Below, piece after piece: positions 45,956 through 58,584 of a stretch of 64,000 nucleotides of DNA. Location: positions 1-64,000 of the forward strand of contig JAAEAF010014502.1 in NCBI GenBank assembly GCA_011037195.1, given 5' to 3'. The notes beneath the pieces are model-generated. The model worked only from the letters and a program-made list of their open reading frames with translations. It was not told the origin of the DNA and ran no database searches. How positions within the stretch are numbered: position 1 is the stretch's first letter; each line of letters opens with the position of its first letter. The DNA comes from Triatoma infestans (lineage: Eukaryota; Arthropoda; Insecta; Hemiptera; Reduviidae). The translations under genes were made by a program, and so were the position numbers.

Positions 45956-45959
45956 TAAG

Positions 45960-46560
45960 TATTTACGTACATTCTGTTAACTGGTGATTTGAAGATCTAG
46001 TTTGTCCTGATAAAGTACTTCCTGATTTCAGTATTCGATTTTCCGTTTTATTTCCTTTATTATAGCAAGCAGCTCCAGTATCGCACTTCCAGTATATACG
46101 GTCGGAAGTGTGGTGAGAAAGTTTAGTGATGTAGTTTTCATGAAGTCTTCCTCTATGGTTTGAATTTGAAGTTCTCTCTGTGTATCTGATGAGCATGGGG
46201 CGTGTTAATTGCAATGTATATAATTTTAGTTTCTAGTGCGCCATAGTTTGTTAATGTACGTCGCCTTGTTAGTTGGCAACCAGACAGGGACAGGCCTATG
46301 TAGCAATTGGTCTGATCAAGTGATTTCTACAATAAGGTGATGAGTATTCATATTTTAATAGTGTCTTTTCTTATAATAGGGTATAATTGTTAAGTCGTGT
46401 AGGAATTTCCATGTTATTTAGTGTTCCAAAAATAGTCCCAGGTAGTTTACGGTTTGATCGGGAAGGAGTCCAGGAGATCTGGGAATTTTCTATTATTGTA
46501 GTGTCTTGGTAAATATTTGTTGTCTGTGTCTTGTTTGATTGTTGTTTAGTTTCCAGTGTT
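45960..46560 (-). pseudogene. Jockey-like LINE RT fragment
   Basis: Minus-strand conceptual translation with shifts shows TVNYLGLFLEH and ITWKFLHDLTII (the thumb start after the RT core). Further on come GALETKIIYIAINTPHAHQIH-like words, matching the 'NAPWYVxNxxIHRDL' region of Jockey elements. Stops and shifts throughout. Confidence 0.55.
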
Positions 46561-46589
46561 TATTCACCATGTTGCTAGAATGAACCATG

Positions 46590-46960
46590 TCTACAAGAAA
46601 CATTTAAGGAACTTATTGATGGTGGAACCATGCAATCTAACAAAAAAAGACACTTTAGAAGAAGACCACTGTCTTAGTTTTCCCAGAACATCTAAAATCT
46701 GATGATGGCTTTTGATCGAAACCTTGCTGTCCGACACCGAGTACTACTCAAACGGAATAGCAAAAGTTTGAACTTTCTAAGTTTTTGTTTTTGTGCGCTT
46801 TACTATTCACACATACATAGACAAGCAAAAAGTACATTCTTAAAGGGCAAGAGAGAGAGAGAGAGAGAGAGACTATTTTGTTCTGATACAAAGGGCGCAT
46901 GTAAGTTAATAATAAGATACACTTATAAGTAAGTAAAATATAAATACTGGGAAATCATTC
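46590..46960 (-). repeat. family E relic with (GA)n
   Basis: Words caaacggaatagcaaaagtt and gaactttctaagtttttgtt match the second terminus region of minus E copies. A (GA)n tract lies at 46850-46871. Confidence 0.5.
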
Positions 46961-47054
46961 TGCCGGTTTTGGTTAACACTAAACGTTAATGCGGAAAGAT
47001 GTGTGATATTCAAACAGATTTTTGCTTGCTTTTATTTTGAGGTACATAGTACCT

Positions 47055-47300
47055 GGCATTCATTTAATTTCGTGTAATATTAGCGGTGGTCTAGAATGCA
47101 CGACAATGCGACGCTCCCATAATGCCAAACTTTTAAGTGAATTGCCTTGGAATGTGCTTTCACATCCAGCCTTATTCTCCGGATATATCAGCGATTCATC
47201 CAGGGATTATCACCTGTTTACAGAAATGAAAATAAAAACATGTGCGTGGGATAAATTTTAAGGATTTACTTAAACTGCAAGTGAGGAAAAAGTGACCTAC
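47055..47300 (+). pseudogene. old mariner transposase relic
   Basis: Plus-strand words ATGCACGACAATGCG (HDNA, the second Asp box), then LLSELPWNVLSHPALFSG and SSRDYHLFTEMK, a worn form of the DLAPSDYHLF box. Different phases are needed. Confidence 0.6.
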
Positions 47301-48812
47301 TACAAAACTTATTTCAATAAGCCTTCAAAAAAAAAAAAAAAAAAAAATGGATAGCACGCTTGAGACAATAATTGCAGTATCTAGTTACCATTATGATGAA
47401 AAATTTTCACTACAATATTAAGGAAATTTTATAAAAACTGTAAAAAATTATAGCACAATTCCTAGAAATTTAGTAATATCTTTCTCTTTTATAAAAACAA
47501 ATATAGATAAAATTCGATTACAATTTTTAAAACAAAAATCAAGAATTTAAGTCTCTATAAGAACAAATTACAAACTTCATCGAAACATAAGAAACGTTAA
47601 AAAGTAAAAAAAAAAAAAAAATAGAAAATATAAGGTTAAACAATGCCAAAAAAATACAAAAAATAACTATTTAAGAAATTAAAAAAAATGGTATAATAAA
47701 TGTGTAACAAAATGAAAAATTTACGATATTAAAAGAATTACGCGTCTTTGCAAAATTCAGAGGGCTCTAAAACATATACCTATTTTCGGTAAACACCGGT
47801 AAGATGAATTGAATAAGCGGCTAATGTACATACGTCTGGAGGAGGTTACTCGGCATTTAAAGTGGTGATTAGCAATATTGTTTCAATTCATGTTGTTCAG
47901 TAGTAGAAGGCTTCAATATAGAACAAGTCCTAAGAATTCTCGATTTCTACATTCAGTGATTTTTTTCACAGCATTTTGTTTTTTAAAAAACGGACTCTTC
48001 AAACTGGTTCCAGTGAAATGGAATAATACGAGAAGAATTTTCATCATTAGCAACTGTGATTCATTTTTTTTTTTTCTAATATTTGTACAATAAAGTTCCA
48101 CGTAGAGTATGCTAGCAATTTTGGCTGCACCCTTAATATTAATAAAATTACACAATCAAGAATATAACTAGGAAGGGAACCCCCCTCTCTCCCAACAGCT
48201 ATAACGACAGGCGACTCATATATTTTCCAAACCGGTTCCCCTTAAGGGATGCATCAGAAAAATGCTGGCAAACTGTTGCACAGTTCAATGAATGCACAAT
48301 GCAAACTGTTGCTTAGTATTGTAGTGCGAATCAGTTTCTCCCCCCCCCCCCCCCCCCCCTCCGCCACAACATAATCTAAATTTAATCATTCCTCACACAT
48401 AGCTAGTGGAGTGCTAAGCTAATCTACATTGTCCCCCAATCCTGTAGGCAATTTTTTCTGAGCCAAAAAATTCTTAAAATAACGCGCACTACAAGTTTGG
48501 AACAGAAATAAGTAACATTTCAGTGAATACTAAAAGCAATATAATAAACCAAACGATGTCATAAGTTGTTTTATTTTAGGAGTACTTAAAAAAAAGTAAA
48601 GAGACATAACGTTAAATAGTAATAAACGAAATCTATCTTCCAAGATAGTAGGCAATGAAATAAATATATATGTATTTGCTGTTTAAAATTAATCTTATTA
48701 ATTATACTTGATTTACTAGACAAATATCTATAATTTATGATTTAGAAACTACTAAAAAATTTAAACCAATGGTGTTTCATATATGCTAGAAAATAAATTG
48801 ACCTATTTAATT

Positions 48813-48853
<41 letters not shown>

Positions 48854-49245
48854 ACTACTGTTTTCTAATAATTCTAATAATAAATTAAGTGTAAGTCACT
48901 TTAAATTCTGCAAAAATTTCGAAATTTTCTTTTAATAGATTTGATAGATTTATTCTTCAAATTTATTTACATTTTTGGCAGAAATTGTTTTCGTAATTTT
49001 CATGATCAAAACTAAAAAAATTTTTTTTCTTGTAATATTTTAGATGATAAAAAAAATGTTTATCTAAATCAGCCATTTATAATAAGAACTAATAAAATTT
49101 ATTTGATATTATTCTCAATTCTGAAAATATATATTTTTGTGTGGAATATATAAAAAAAAAATTAAATGGGAAAACTAAATGATAAAACGGTTTAAGAGTT
49201 TTTAGCGGCAAGAGTGAAACATTCATACATAAATTGCGTGCTGTG
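47301..49245. other. AT-rich, poly-A, poly-C and (CA)n tracts
   Basis: A run of about 20 A's at 47327-47347, a C run near 48340-48359 and a (CA)n near 48819-48849. No gene was recognised. Confidence 0.6.
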
Positions 49246-49247
49246 TT

Positions 49248-49306
49248 GTGTGGTCGATGACCACAAAATGAAGCAGGCTACCACGGAAAATGTCTCTGAT
49301 GATTCA
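49248..49306. mobile_element. family F fragment
   Basis: Right arm only: tggtcgatgaccacaaaatg, aagcaggctaccacggaaaa, tgtctctgatga. No core is left. Confidence 0.75.
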
Positions 49307-49489
49307 CACATAACTCAATAACACATAATTTCTTATAGTTTTCACAAAAATCAGGGAAATTTTTACTAGATTTTTTAATTACATATAAATATCATCAATT
49401 AGTGGAACCGTGCACAGTAATGATGTATTTTTTTTTAAAAGGAATGTCTAACGTCCTAACATTCTCAGATTTCCACAAAAATAATTCCT

Positions 49490-49890
49490 CTCCCCCCAAA
49501 AATATTATATTATATAGTATTTATACTAAAGTCAATGAATAATCGTAAAAATACCGATTTTCTTTAATTATGATTTTTTTTACCACATTTAATCCTCCTT
49601 TAATATTAATATAGTTAACAGAATCGTACAAGATTTTGAAATAGCATTTTTTATAGGGGAACATTAAGACTCGTTCCCTCAGAACTATAAAAAAAAAAAT
49701 CGATTTTCTTAGAAAAATGCTTTAAATAGGATTGATAAAACTTTTTTCAGGAAAAATTGGGTAAACTGCCGAAAAATCCATCCAGTAATGAAGTAATTCC
49801 GGTGCTGACTTTGTCCATAAGCTTTATAACGGTTCCCTGGTGAACGTTTTATCAAAAACAAAACCCGAACGAAATTTTTCCAGTTGGACA
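49490..49890 (-). repeat. family E relic
   Basis: Minus-strand unit words: aatcctcctttaatattaat, agcattttttataggggaac, cttagaaaaatgctttaaat. Ends are approximate. Confidence 0.45.
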
Positions 49891-50269
49891 ATAATTCATG
49901 TATTTCTTTTCTTTTTTTTTGTGCGGATCGACATCGCAGCACATTAGGCAATTATTGTTAATATTATTCTTTTACTTCTTTCCATCACGTACTTGCGGAA
50001 ACTGAACAAGAGTGGATAGGACAGCATGCTGCAACCACCAATTCACACACAGAGACACACACACAAACACAAGTCAAATACATATATATGACTTTAATTA
50101 TTATTTTATTTTATATTTACTCCTTTTCAGGGGGTAAATTTTCATATGGGGTTAGCAACGCTTCAAACTCCATGAGTATATTATGTCTCGTCTATGGTAC
50201 CTGCAGAAACTTCCTAACTAACTACTTCGTATGTTATTATTATTATTTATTTATTTTTTTCACACAGAC

Positions 50270-51125
50270 AAAAATGGGCCTTCTCCAGCAATCTGCCGGT
50301 CTGACAGCGACATTTTAAGATATCCTAGTCTTCAACTCCCCGAAGCATTCCCTTAAGAGTGTGGCCCTCCTTCAAAGGCGGAATTTAATACTGGCAAAAC
50401 GGGGACACTGACCTAGCTAGTGACACACCGTTTTCCTGACACAATGGACTAGACATCCTGCCTATTTTGTGTAAATGACTGGCTACCCAAGCGTGTCCAG
50501 TCACTACACCTACCAGGTCTCTCAATATTTTTGAGAGAAAAAGCATACCTTTATAAATCTTTTAGACTGGAGACATCCCCTCCATGCCCTTCCAGTACTT
50601 CTCCAATTAACTTTTTTCTCCATTGTTTAACTTCTCTATCGAAAAATTGCTTGCTGGCGGCTACTGCATGGCTCGGGACCTGAAAACGGTAATAACCAGC
50701 TCCTACTTTAGCCAGCGCGTCCGATCTCTCACTGCCCTCTATTCCCGCATGTCCGAGAACTCAAAAGAAATGCTCTCTAATCTGCTGCTCTAAAGAGAGG
50801 TCATTAAGTCTTCTCCTACATTTACACACTAATTTAGAGCACCAGCACGGTATTAGCCTTTAAGGGCAGCTTGTCTATCATGGAATAATCCATATCATTA
50901 ACGTCTCCCTATCATTTCTTCCACCATAAGCAGTACTCATTGATATCAACGATCTAAGCCTTTAAAATAGTGGCTATACCCCCTAAAGCCAAAGATCTTC
51001 CTTTGTTTAACCCTTGCAGCCATACTGCTCCAAATAGACCAGTTTTCTTCTGCCTGGAGCCATCAGAGTATCAGCAAATAATGGCATTACAATCTTACAA
51101 TCCTCCATTAGCCAGCTGGATGCAA
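50270..51125 (-). pseudogene. LINE ORF2 RNase H and C-terminus (R1/I-like)
   Basis: Read on the minus strand from 51125 down. YSDGSRQKKTGLFGAVW is the first RNase H Asp box, GHAGIEGSERSDALAKVGAG the last, then SHAVAASKQFFDREVKQW and the ending DILKCRCQTGRLLEK. The sequence has several stops and shifts and the Cys-His motif is damaged. It is the same family as the 17830 copy. Confidence 0.8.
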
Positions 51126-51159
51126 ACCTACAAACACACCCACAGTCACAACAATTTCC

Positions 51160-51235
51160 AAACATTATATTTTCGTGAACATAGGTACAAAATATTATTT
51201 CCGCTGAAAATACGAATGCAATAAGAGAAAGTGAA
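51160..51235 (-). repeat. family E terminus fragment
   Basis: Short end piece: gtgaacataggtacaaaata, ttccgctgaaaatacgaatg, aagagaaagtg. Confidence 0.5.
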
Positions 51236-52315
51236 AATTAAATATTTTTCCAGGGATTGTAAGAAGGCATAGGAAGTAGCGTGAAAACAGGATTTCCATT
51301 TTTCCTCCTAAATTTGTTACAAAAGATATATAAATAATAATATCATAAAACAGCCAGACAGGATTTAGTTAAATCATTTTATCACCTTTTCAAAAATTAT
51401 TTCTTCAAAATAATATATAAGTTGAATTTCCTTGTTTAATTTTTTAATATTTTACAACTTCAAAATGCAACCGAGAAATATAAAAAAGAAAATAATGTCT
51501 TAATAAACAGAAAAAAAATAAAGTAATATAATTATAATGCAGAATAATAGAAAAAGAAAAAATTATTGTAAAAACAAAATAAGTTAATGTATGCTAATTC
51601 AGCAATGAAATTCCTTAGAAATCTTATCCATAAAGAAATATTGTCAATTAAAATGTACTACGTTTAACTTCCGTATAACATGGATTTATGAATGTACTCT
51701 CATTTTCATAAACGTAATTTATTCGTAATAATAAAAGTTATATTGTAAATAAACTATTTCTCTTCATTTAATCTTTTTTTTTATATTCTTGTAATTTATA
51801 AATCTTATAACAATTTTAAGATATGAAATCCCCAGGCCTTTGTAGTTTGGTAGTTTTTAGAAATAAGTATCTTAAATTTTATTCTTAACTATTTTACAAT
51901 GACCCAAAATAGACTTTAATAAAACATAGATTACCTATTTACTTAATCTAGCTTTGCAATGTAATTATTTCTACAGAATATGCAAATATATTAAATGAAT
52001 GATCCCATAATTCTCTTCTTTTTTTTATCGCAATTTTTGCAGGGTTTATAATTTAATCCAGAATTCACATGATGTTTTGTTTATACGCTAACTATAATAT
52101 TGATTAATGGCGGATATTAATTTATATTTCAATTAAATTAATTATATTTATTGAATTAACTTTATAATAAATTTTATCAGAGTCTATGGCGTAAGATAAC
52201 TAAGAGATACAAAAAGCAATGACGAGATTTAATTATTTTTATCTTCTTTTTTTATAAAGAAAGTTTCGGAGTGAAGATAATTTGTTATTCTAAAACTTAT
52301 CAGCTGATATAGAAA
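51236..52315. other. AT-rich, no recognised feature
   Basis: Nothing beyond AT-rich low-complexity DNA. Confidence 0.45.
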
Positions 52316-53410
52316 ATTTTTTTTAAACATTTTTATTGATTTTCACAACTGCACAATGTTACATGCAACAAGTAAAATAAGTTATGTTGCGTTGGCTAAA
52401 AGCCGCGGCACACATGATCTGATCTACATGAACGACTGTCATCCAGCGATGGCATCCATAATAAACCATTAAGGATGGAGTCTAACAACTGTCCTACAAG
52501 ACAGCCGATTTCGTAAGCAGATGATCGCGAGGCTATCGACGCTTCAATCTTCGTGATGGGTTAGAGAGGAGAGTTGCGGTTGAGAGCTCTTGGATTAGTG
52601 GATTTGAATGAGTGGCTAATTGGGAATGGAACTTTTGATAACGGGAGTTGGCTATCACAGAAACAAAGGGAAATTTAAGCTCGTTATGGACGGTGTGATT
52701 GGAAACGTAGAAGGGAGCATTGATTATGGTGCGAAGGATTTTGGACTGTAGAGATTGAATGCGATAAATTGAATGTCTGGCTGTCCCATATAGTTCGATT
52801 CCGTAAGTCCAAATAGGGGCTACTAGAGAATAATATAGTTGTCGTTTGTCATGTAATGTAAGTTTCGAACATTTGTCTAGAAGTTTTTTTAGTATTTTGT
52901 ATGTTATTCAGTTCTGTTCTTTCTAGTCGAGTATGGGGATTCCAGATTAGTCGTTTGTCAAGACTGAGACCAAGGTAACGAACTTTTGGGACGGAAGGTA
53001 AAGGAATGTGGTTGAAATATATAGGAGGAAGGGTTTTCGGTTTAATGTCAAGACTATGTAATTAGATTAGAGTTGATTCACCTTGATTCTCCACTTTCGG
53101 AGCCAGGGTTCAAGGATGTTGAGATGGGATTTAAGATGTCGAGTTGACATGACCGGATCATTATGACGGAATAGAATGGCCGTATCGTCGGCGAAGGTGA
53201 GGGTGACAGTATTAGAATGTAGTGGGGGCTCAGCAGTATGTAGTAAATAACGGGAGCAAGTATGCTTGCTTCCTTGTGGAACGCCAACATGAATAGGAAA
53301 TATGGGAGAAAATGCGGTTCCTTGGACTACCATGAAATGGCGATCGCGAGATATGATTTGAGGATGAGATAATAAGTGGAAGGAAGGATTCCCTCAAGTT
53401 TCCACAATAA
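52316..53410 (-). pseudogene. Jockey-like LINE, RT end to 3' UTR
   Basis: Minus strand. GVPQGS (RT motif) and LTFADDTAILFRHNDPV (catalytic FADD box) are at 53100-53290, then LRKWRIKVNQ. After a shift come VRYLGLSLDKRLIWNPHTRL, LVAPIWTYGIELYGTA and NAPFYVSNHTVHNELKFP. Words and order are those of Jockey elements. The 3' UTR with catccagcgatgg resembles that of the small insertion at 63498-63734. Only the RT C-terminal half is present. Confidence 0.88.
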
Positions 53411-53489
53411 TCCCGGGTATAGAAAATTAATTATTAATTTGTACTGAAATATCTAGAGATTTTACATGATATACTGCTCCATTTGCGAT

Positions 53490-53690
53490 CTTTGACCTGG
53501 CATCGAGCGTTCGCACATCATCATCAAGATCTATTGAAAATCATCCACCAGCAAAACCAGACTACTTTTGGGGTAAATAGTATTATCATACTATTTATCA
53601 AGTCTCCCTTGATGATAGATGAAAGCCCGAAATCAATCAATGGCCTGAAAAAAAAGGCAGGCTGTGATGGAAAACATATTATTTGGATTG
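53490..53690. mobile_element. family F-like relic
   Basis: Worn foldback. The left arm has gcatcgagcgttcgcacatc; the right has gatgatagatgaaagcccga and aggcaggctgtgatggaaaa. A ruined hammerhead-like core is at about 53608-53640. Confidence 0.55.
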
Positions 53691-53831
53691 TTTTCCCCCG
53701 AAAATACAACTATCCTTTTTACTACATATATATCAAAATAATGCTTACTTAAAAAAAAAAAAAATTTGACTTTCTATTGTGGAAGAAATCGTGGTCCGGA
53801 CGTTGGAAAGTAGATTTTTCAAATTTTCACC

Positions 53832-53863
53832 GACGTTCCGGCAAACTTTATTGCCTACTTCAG
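53832..53863 (-). ncRNA. hammerhead-like core of a different type, damaged
   Basis: Minus strand: CTGAAGT (last base changed), AGGCAA-TAAAG-TTTGCC hairpin, GGAA in place of GAAA, then ACGT and C. It resembles the same architecture but two core bases are wrong, so it is a relic at best. Confidence 0.3.
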
Positions 53864-53969
53864 GGTGTGTGAGTTTGGAAAAATTGAAAATAATTTTTTC
53901 TACCTAACTAAGCACGATATCAATAATTATTATTGAACAGTAAATACAGATGTCTAAAAGAAGCAAGGA

Positions 53970-54805
53970 TTTTGATCGTCGCAATTTTTTTTTTTTTGAA
54001 AAATCAGTTTTCATTGGAAATTTATGTTTTGACGCGATCCCTGTAGAAGGATAACAAAGTTTTATAGTTAGCGAATTTTGTGTGTATGTATGTATGTATT
54101 TATCCGTATAAACAAAATATAAAAAAATAACAGAATTCTCAAACTTCGTATTCTGTTTAGGTATAGTCACCGTATCTGACTCAAAAGTTTCCAGCAAAAT
54201 CCGTCAACCAGAAATTGCGTCTTTATTAATTTTTTTTTTTTAACAGTTATTTGCAATTTTCTCGAAAATGGCTCTAACAATTTCCTTTAAACTTCGTGTA
54301 CTATCTACAGATACAAATATCTATTTTATTTGAAACTGTTTTCCCGGGAAAATTGATTTTTTTGGTGGTTTGGGGCGGGGAACAATAGTATTTAGCTTTA
54401 TTCTAAAGTACAACCTTCATTACGATGAATGGCTCTGCCATCTATATAATGTTATTTATAATACATTGGAAGCATTCGTAGAATTCGAAATTTGTAAGAA
54501 AATCTGTTTAACCGGAAGTGCAATTTTACAAAACAGGTTTTTTTATTTCACTTTTATTTGTAATATTTTTCCGAAAAAAAAAGTGTGTTTTTGGAGAGTC
54601 TGTCAGTAAGGTTTAATTTTAAATTTGGTACAGGGGGCGCCCATAATATCCACTCAGGTATATATGGTAACAGCTACCACCTTCTTTTATGACCAGCCCA
54701 ACTAAACGTCAGTGAATATTGCAATTTTAAAGAAAATTTTGTTAATTACATTGTATTAATTGGATTAAGAGAAAGTCGTGTGAGTGTTTCACACCAGATT
54801 TTCTT
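53970..54805 (+). repeat. family E copy
   Basis: Head cagttttcattggaaattta, GT/TATG tract near 54078-54098, unit words aaccggaagtgcaatttta (54512), and the end gagaaagtcgtgtgagtgtt tcacaccagatttt at 54772-54803. Confidence 0.75.
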
Positions 54806-55054
54806 TTTTTCGCAAAAATATACACAGAAAATTTAGTAGATATAATATTTTATTTATGCTAATGATTTTCCGATTTCCAAAGTGAAAATCGTCTTAGTAA
54901 GTGCTATTCTAGAGAATATCAAAACTTAGCTAGGTAGAAATTTTTAAATAATATTATCTGAAATATATTTCGTCTAAAGTGGCATTCTCAAATAGTATAT
55001 GATCCTGTCATCTACATTATATTCTACAAGCTCTACAAAATCTCCCCTACCATA

Positions 55055-55560
55055 TTCATATTTGCAAGCGGCTATTTCTATCCTTCCAAATAATACAAGA
55101 AGCAAATCCTCAGACATCCAGAAGTGCTGGAAAATTATTCAAAATGCAGCGTCAAAATGATACCAGGACAATGTGGCGTGTATGGAAATGAAGAGGCAGA
55201 CTGATTAGCTAAGAAGGGTAGACCCGCTCGAGATCCTAGAAAGCGCCAAGAGAATGGTAAAAAACAAACTTAATTATGCCAAATGAACGCGCTTCATTAT
55301 GACAAGGCCTACGGAAAAAGGGTGGAAGAGACTTAGACCTTCCAAGATATCTATCGGTAGCGGGATTTAGAATGCTGACCGGACATGATTACCTCCAGAA
55401 AGAACCATTTAAATAAAATTGGTGTGTCTAACGACCTCAAATTGTCCGTTGTGCGACATGGCCATGCCCTTCCTTGGAGGATATTAGATGTATATATTTA
55501 GGCAGTGACGAGCTCTTGAAAAGCGCAGAACGAAACCAGAAATCCGACCGTACTGAAGCG
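55055..55560 (+). pseudogene. LINE RNase H fragment (R1/I-like)
   Basis: Plus strand. LQAAISILPNNTRSKSSDIQ (RNase H helix), then in another phase CGVYGNEEAD and LAKKGRPAR (last Asp box), then a worn C-terminal part with GFRMLTGHDYLQKE to about 55560. Stops are present. Confidence 0.65.
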
Positions 55561-56484
55561 TTTTTATTTTTTTTACGATTCTCTCGATAAACTTACCAAT
55601 CCAGCACTCTTGAGAACTTGCAAGACGTACGAGTGTTTAACACTAGATCTTTTTAATTTTATTTTTCCCAGAGAATCCTTGGAATGTTTCTGATTTTGAA
55701 AGATTACTGTATAATCCTTTTTACCATCTCATGTAAATGATCAATATATTTTGCAGCGTGCCTTAGTTCATAATGCCCGGATAAATAGCAAATTTAATTT
55801 TCAATTATTATAATTATTATTTAAAGTACTTTGGACTTGATTAATAATTTAATGATATCATTGAAATTGTTTTTAAAAATTAATATGATGTAAGTAATAA
55901 ACAATTTTACAGAAGATCAGATATAAAGTTTCTCATCGGAGAGTACAGACAGACAGACAAAAACATAAAATTGTTTAACATAATGTAGTTGAATAACAAT
56001 AATTTAGGACACCAAAATTTAAAAATAAATTTTTCAGAATATAGAACTTTATTCATACTTTGAGAATAAAGCAACCAAAAAATTCAGTTGCTAGCCAAAA
56101 AAATAAGCAATTTTTGTAAAGCGCGAAAGCATATCAACATGAATTGTACTTTCGCTTGAATTAAAAAAAAAAATACTAATATTTTATAAAATTCCAAACA
56201 AGTTAATTGGGAATAAAAAAAAAGAATAATAATTATCCCTAAGTTTTACCATTCAAAAATATTACAATTTAAAATGATGCGAATTATAAACAGATGAGAC
56301 AAAAATAAATGCATAATAATTGTTGATGTTTTAAACGAAAGAAAAATTATGTGCTTAAAAAATTATATAAAACTGTTTAACTTTATACATTTGTAACAAA
56401 TATCACCATAGTTCATAATATATATAATAAAGTGATATCTGGTTGGATATTTAATTATTTTTATATACAATTATCTATCTCATC
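55561..56484. other. AT-rich, no recognised feature
   Basis: Apart from a worn E terminus near 55617-55650, nothing is recognisable. Confidence 0.4.
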
Positions 56485-57050
56485 ATCATCAATGGCGCTA
56501 CACCCCACTAATGGGCCATGGCCTCCTCTTGCAGAAGTTTCCGCCAGATTTCCCTGTTCTGCGGATGCCTTCCAGTGGCTGCGGCATCTCTTTCTTACTC
56601 TCTCTGTTCATCTCAGCTTCGGTCGTCCTGTTCGCCTCTTGCCGTCTAACTAGCTTCTCCTCTTCAACCTTTTTTGCTATTCGGCTATCTTCCATTCTCG
56701 CAAGATGTCCAGCCAGTGTGCTACCTTCCTAGCTTTACAAACTTTACCAAATCTGGTTCACTGTATAGACTCTTTATTTCCTAGTTCGCCTTTCTTCTCC
56801 AGGCATTGCCCTCGGACCGCGCCGTAGATCTTACTGAAGGACTTTCCGCTCGAAGACCAATAGGTCTTCCTCATCTTTTTTTTGAGAGGGTCCAGGTTTC
56901 CGATCCTTAAGTCACGACTGGTCGGATTAGTGCCTTGTAGAGAGTAATCTTGGAGCTTCTAGTTATTAGGTTATTCCTCAGGTGTCGCTGCATGCTAAAG
57001 TAGCACCTGTTGGTGAGAAGGATCCGTCTTTTTATAGCCTCCGAATATCA
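56485..57050 (-). pseudogene. RTE-like LINE 3' end
   Basis: Minus strand from 57050 down: LYKALIRPVVT and GSETWTLSKK (RT thumb words), then MEDSRIAKKVEEEKLV at about 56695. After a shift come REIWRKLLQEEAMAH and a stop close to ggcgctacacccc. The order matches the C-terminus of RTE-like LINEs with catcatcat at the 3' end. Several shifts and stops. Confidence 0.8.
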
Positions 57051-57364
57051 TTATTTTCGCCATCCTAATTACCTATAATTAATTTTAATATTCCCTATTA
57101 TGTGACAATGAGAGAATATTAAGATATATAATGAAGAGGAGAATTATTAGATATATATTATTACACCTCTTTATCTATTTTATGTAGATACCACGTGGTG
57201 TTAACGCGCACGAAAGCCAAAAACCTTAAACCGGTGTGTGTTTATTAGCTATTCCAGCTTTATACATACATATATATAAACTAAATAATATTTAGTTTCT
57301 CTTACAGTCTCTTAACATCGTGTCACATTTTTTCGAATTAGAATTATAATCAAACCTCAACATC

Positions 57365-57575
57365 TACAGGGTGTCATCTGGTATATTATCCGTCGTTGCA
57401 CGCATATTCATTTTTTTTCTGACCGGTTTCGGATTTCCATCCATCGTCAGAGATTTTCATCCATGCTCTGACGATGGATGAAAATCCGAAACCTGTGAGG
57501 AAAGAAATGAATATGCATGCTACAACGGTTAAAATGTCAGATGTTATCCAGCATTGCGGACCCACCCATATGTGA
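57365..57575. mobile_element. family D foldback element, compact
   Basis: About 205 bp in two arms meeting near 57455. The left arm starts gtgtcatctggtatattatc cg; the right arm ends gatgttatccagcattgcgg acccacccatatg. It is homologous over its arms to the element at 19244-20255. The right core (57468-57497) ends GTG in place of GTC. Confidence 0.88.
57421..57450 (-). ncRNA. hammerhead-ribozyme-like core, compact D element
   Basis: Minus strand: CTGACGA, extra T, GGAT-GGAA-ATCC hairpin, GAAA, ACCGGT, C. The flanks TCT and AGA give a three-pair helix I. Confidence 0.45.
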
Positions 57576-57589
57576 TTCAACATCTCCCA

Positions 57590-57960
57590 GGGTAAGTAAA
57601 AATATTTCTAGAGACTGGTCTTAATTTTTGAACAAAATATCTGCAAATCAAATAGTCGTCCTAGCAAGCTTAAAATCCTATTCCTTTTAGTTATTGGCGG
57701 ATCAGATGCAAAAGTTTTGGGTAAAAAAGCCGCTAAACAAAGTTAAAGGTAAGTAAGACTTAAACCGAATGTTCTTTGTTTCGCGATTTTCTTGAAAAAT
57801 AGCTCCAACATAGGCCTATAACTTTTATTTAAAATATGTTTTTATTTTCCCGAAAAAAATGTATAATATGGAATTTCTAGAGTCGCTGCAAAAGTTATGC
57901 TTACCTCTAGAGTGTCATTTCTATGACATGTTACAAGCACTATTCTAACCAGTCATGCCA
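57590..57960 (+). repeat. family E relic
   Basis: Worn unit words: ttcgcgattttcttgaaaaa, cataacttttatttaaaata-like, gttatgcttacctctagagt. Confidence 0.5.
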
Positions 57961-58584
57961 TAACCTTTTTTTTACATGCATTCAGACGATATTGAGGCTA
58001 TCGGCGCGTCAGCCTCCCAGCGGTATTCATTGAATGTGTTGTTAAGGCCAAATGGCGGATCAAAGAATTGTAATCTTGAAAGAGCTGGGGATGAAATTTC
58101 ATATAGCTGAGCGAGATCAATGATAAATGGAATTTTTAGGCCAGTGTGAATAATAAGGTTTTACTGACGTAAAATGGAGCTTGACGATTGTGTCAAATTT
58201 TAATTGCAAGGATTTTGCAGGAACCGGATACGACGTTGATAGTGGAACGCTTTGTTTTTTCTGAACAGGAGAAACGATTCATATGATATCGTAAAGGTTA
58301 AAAAATGAGTATCATTATATATGTAATAAGAAGAGCAAATACTTAGGGGTTCCAGTAATTATGGAACCCATATAGATTATGGACGGCTCTAGATTTTAGA
58401 GGAAAGGATTAGGTGATGAAAGGGGTTTAGTATTAAACCGAGGTCTGTCAATTGATAACCCTGGGATAAATAGACTCAGCCTTCCAGGCAGAGGTAGTTT
58501 TCATAATTATATGCGCTGCTGAGATCTTAAGACGGAGAATAAATAACTAGGGAATCTATGGAGTCAAAACAGTCATTCTGGCTT

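Noticed and set aside
46699..46725. CTGATGATGGC followed by CGAAACC as another hammerhead core
   Set aside because: The hairpin between them does not pair (GGC against GATC), and no palindromic F or D arm surrounds it. It lies in family E sequence, so it is probably coincidence.
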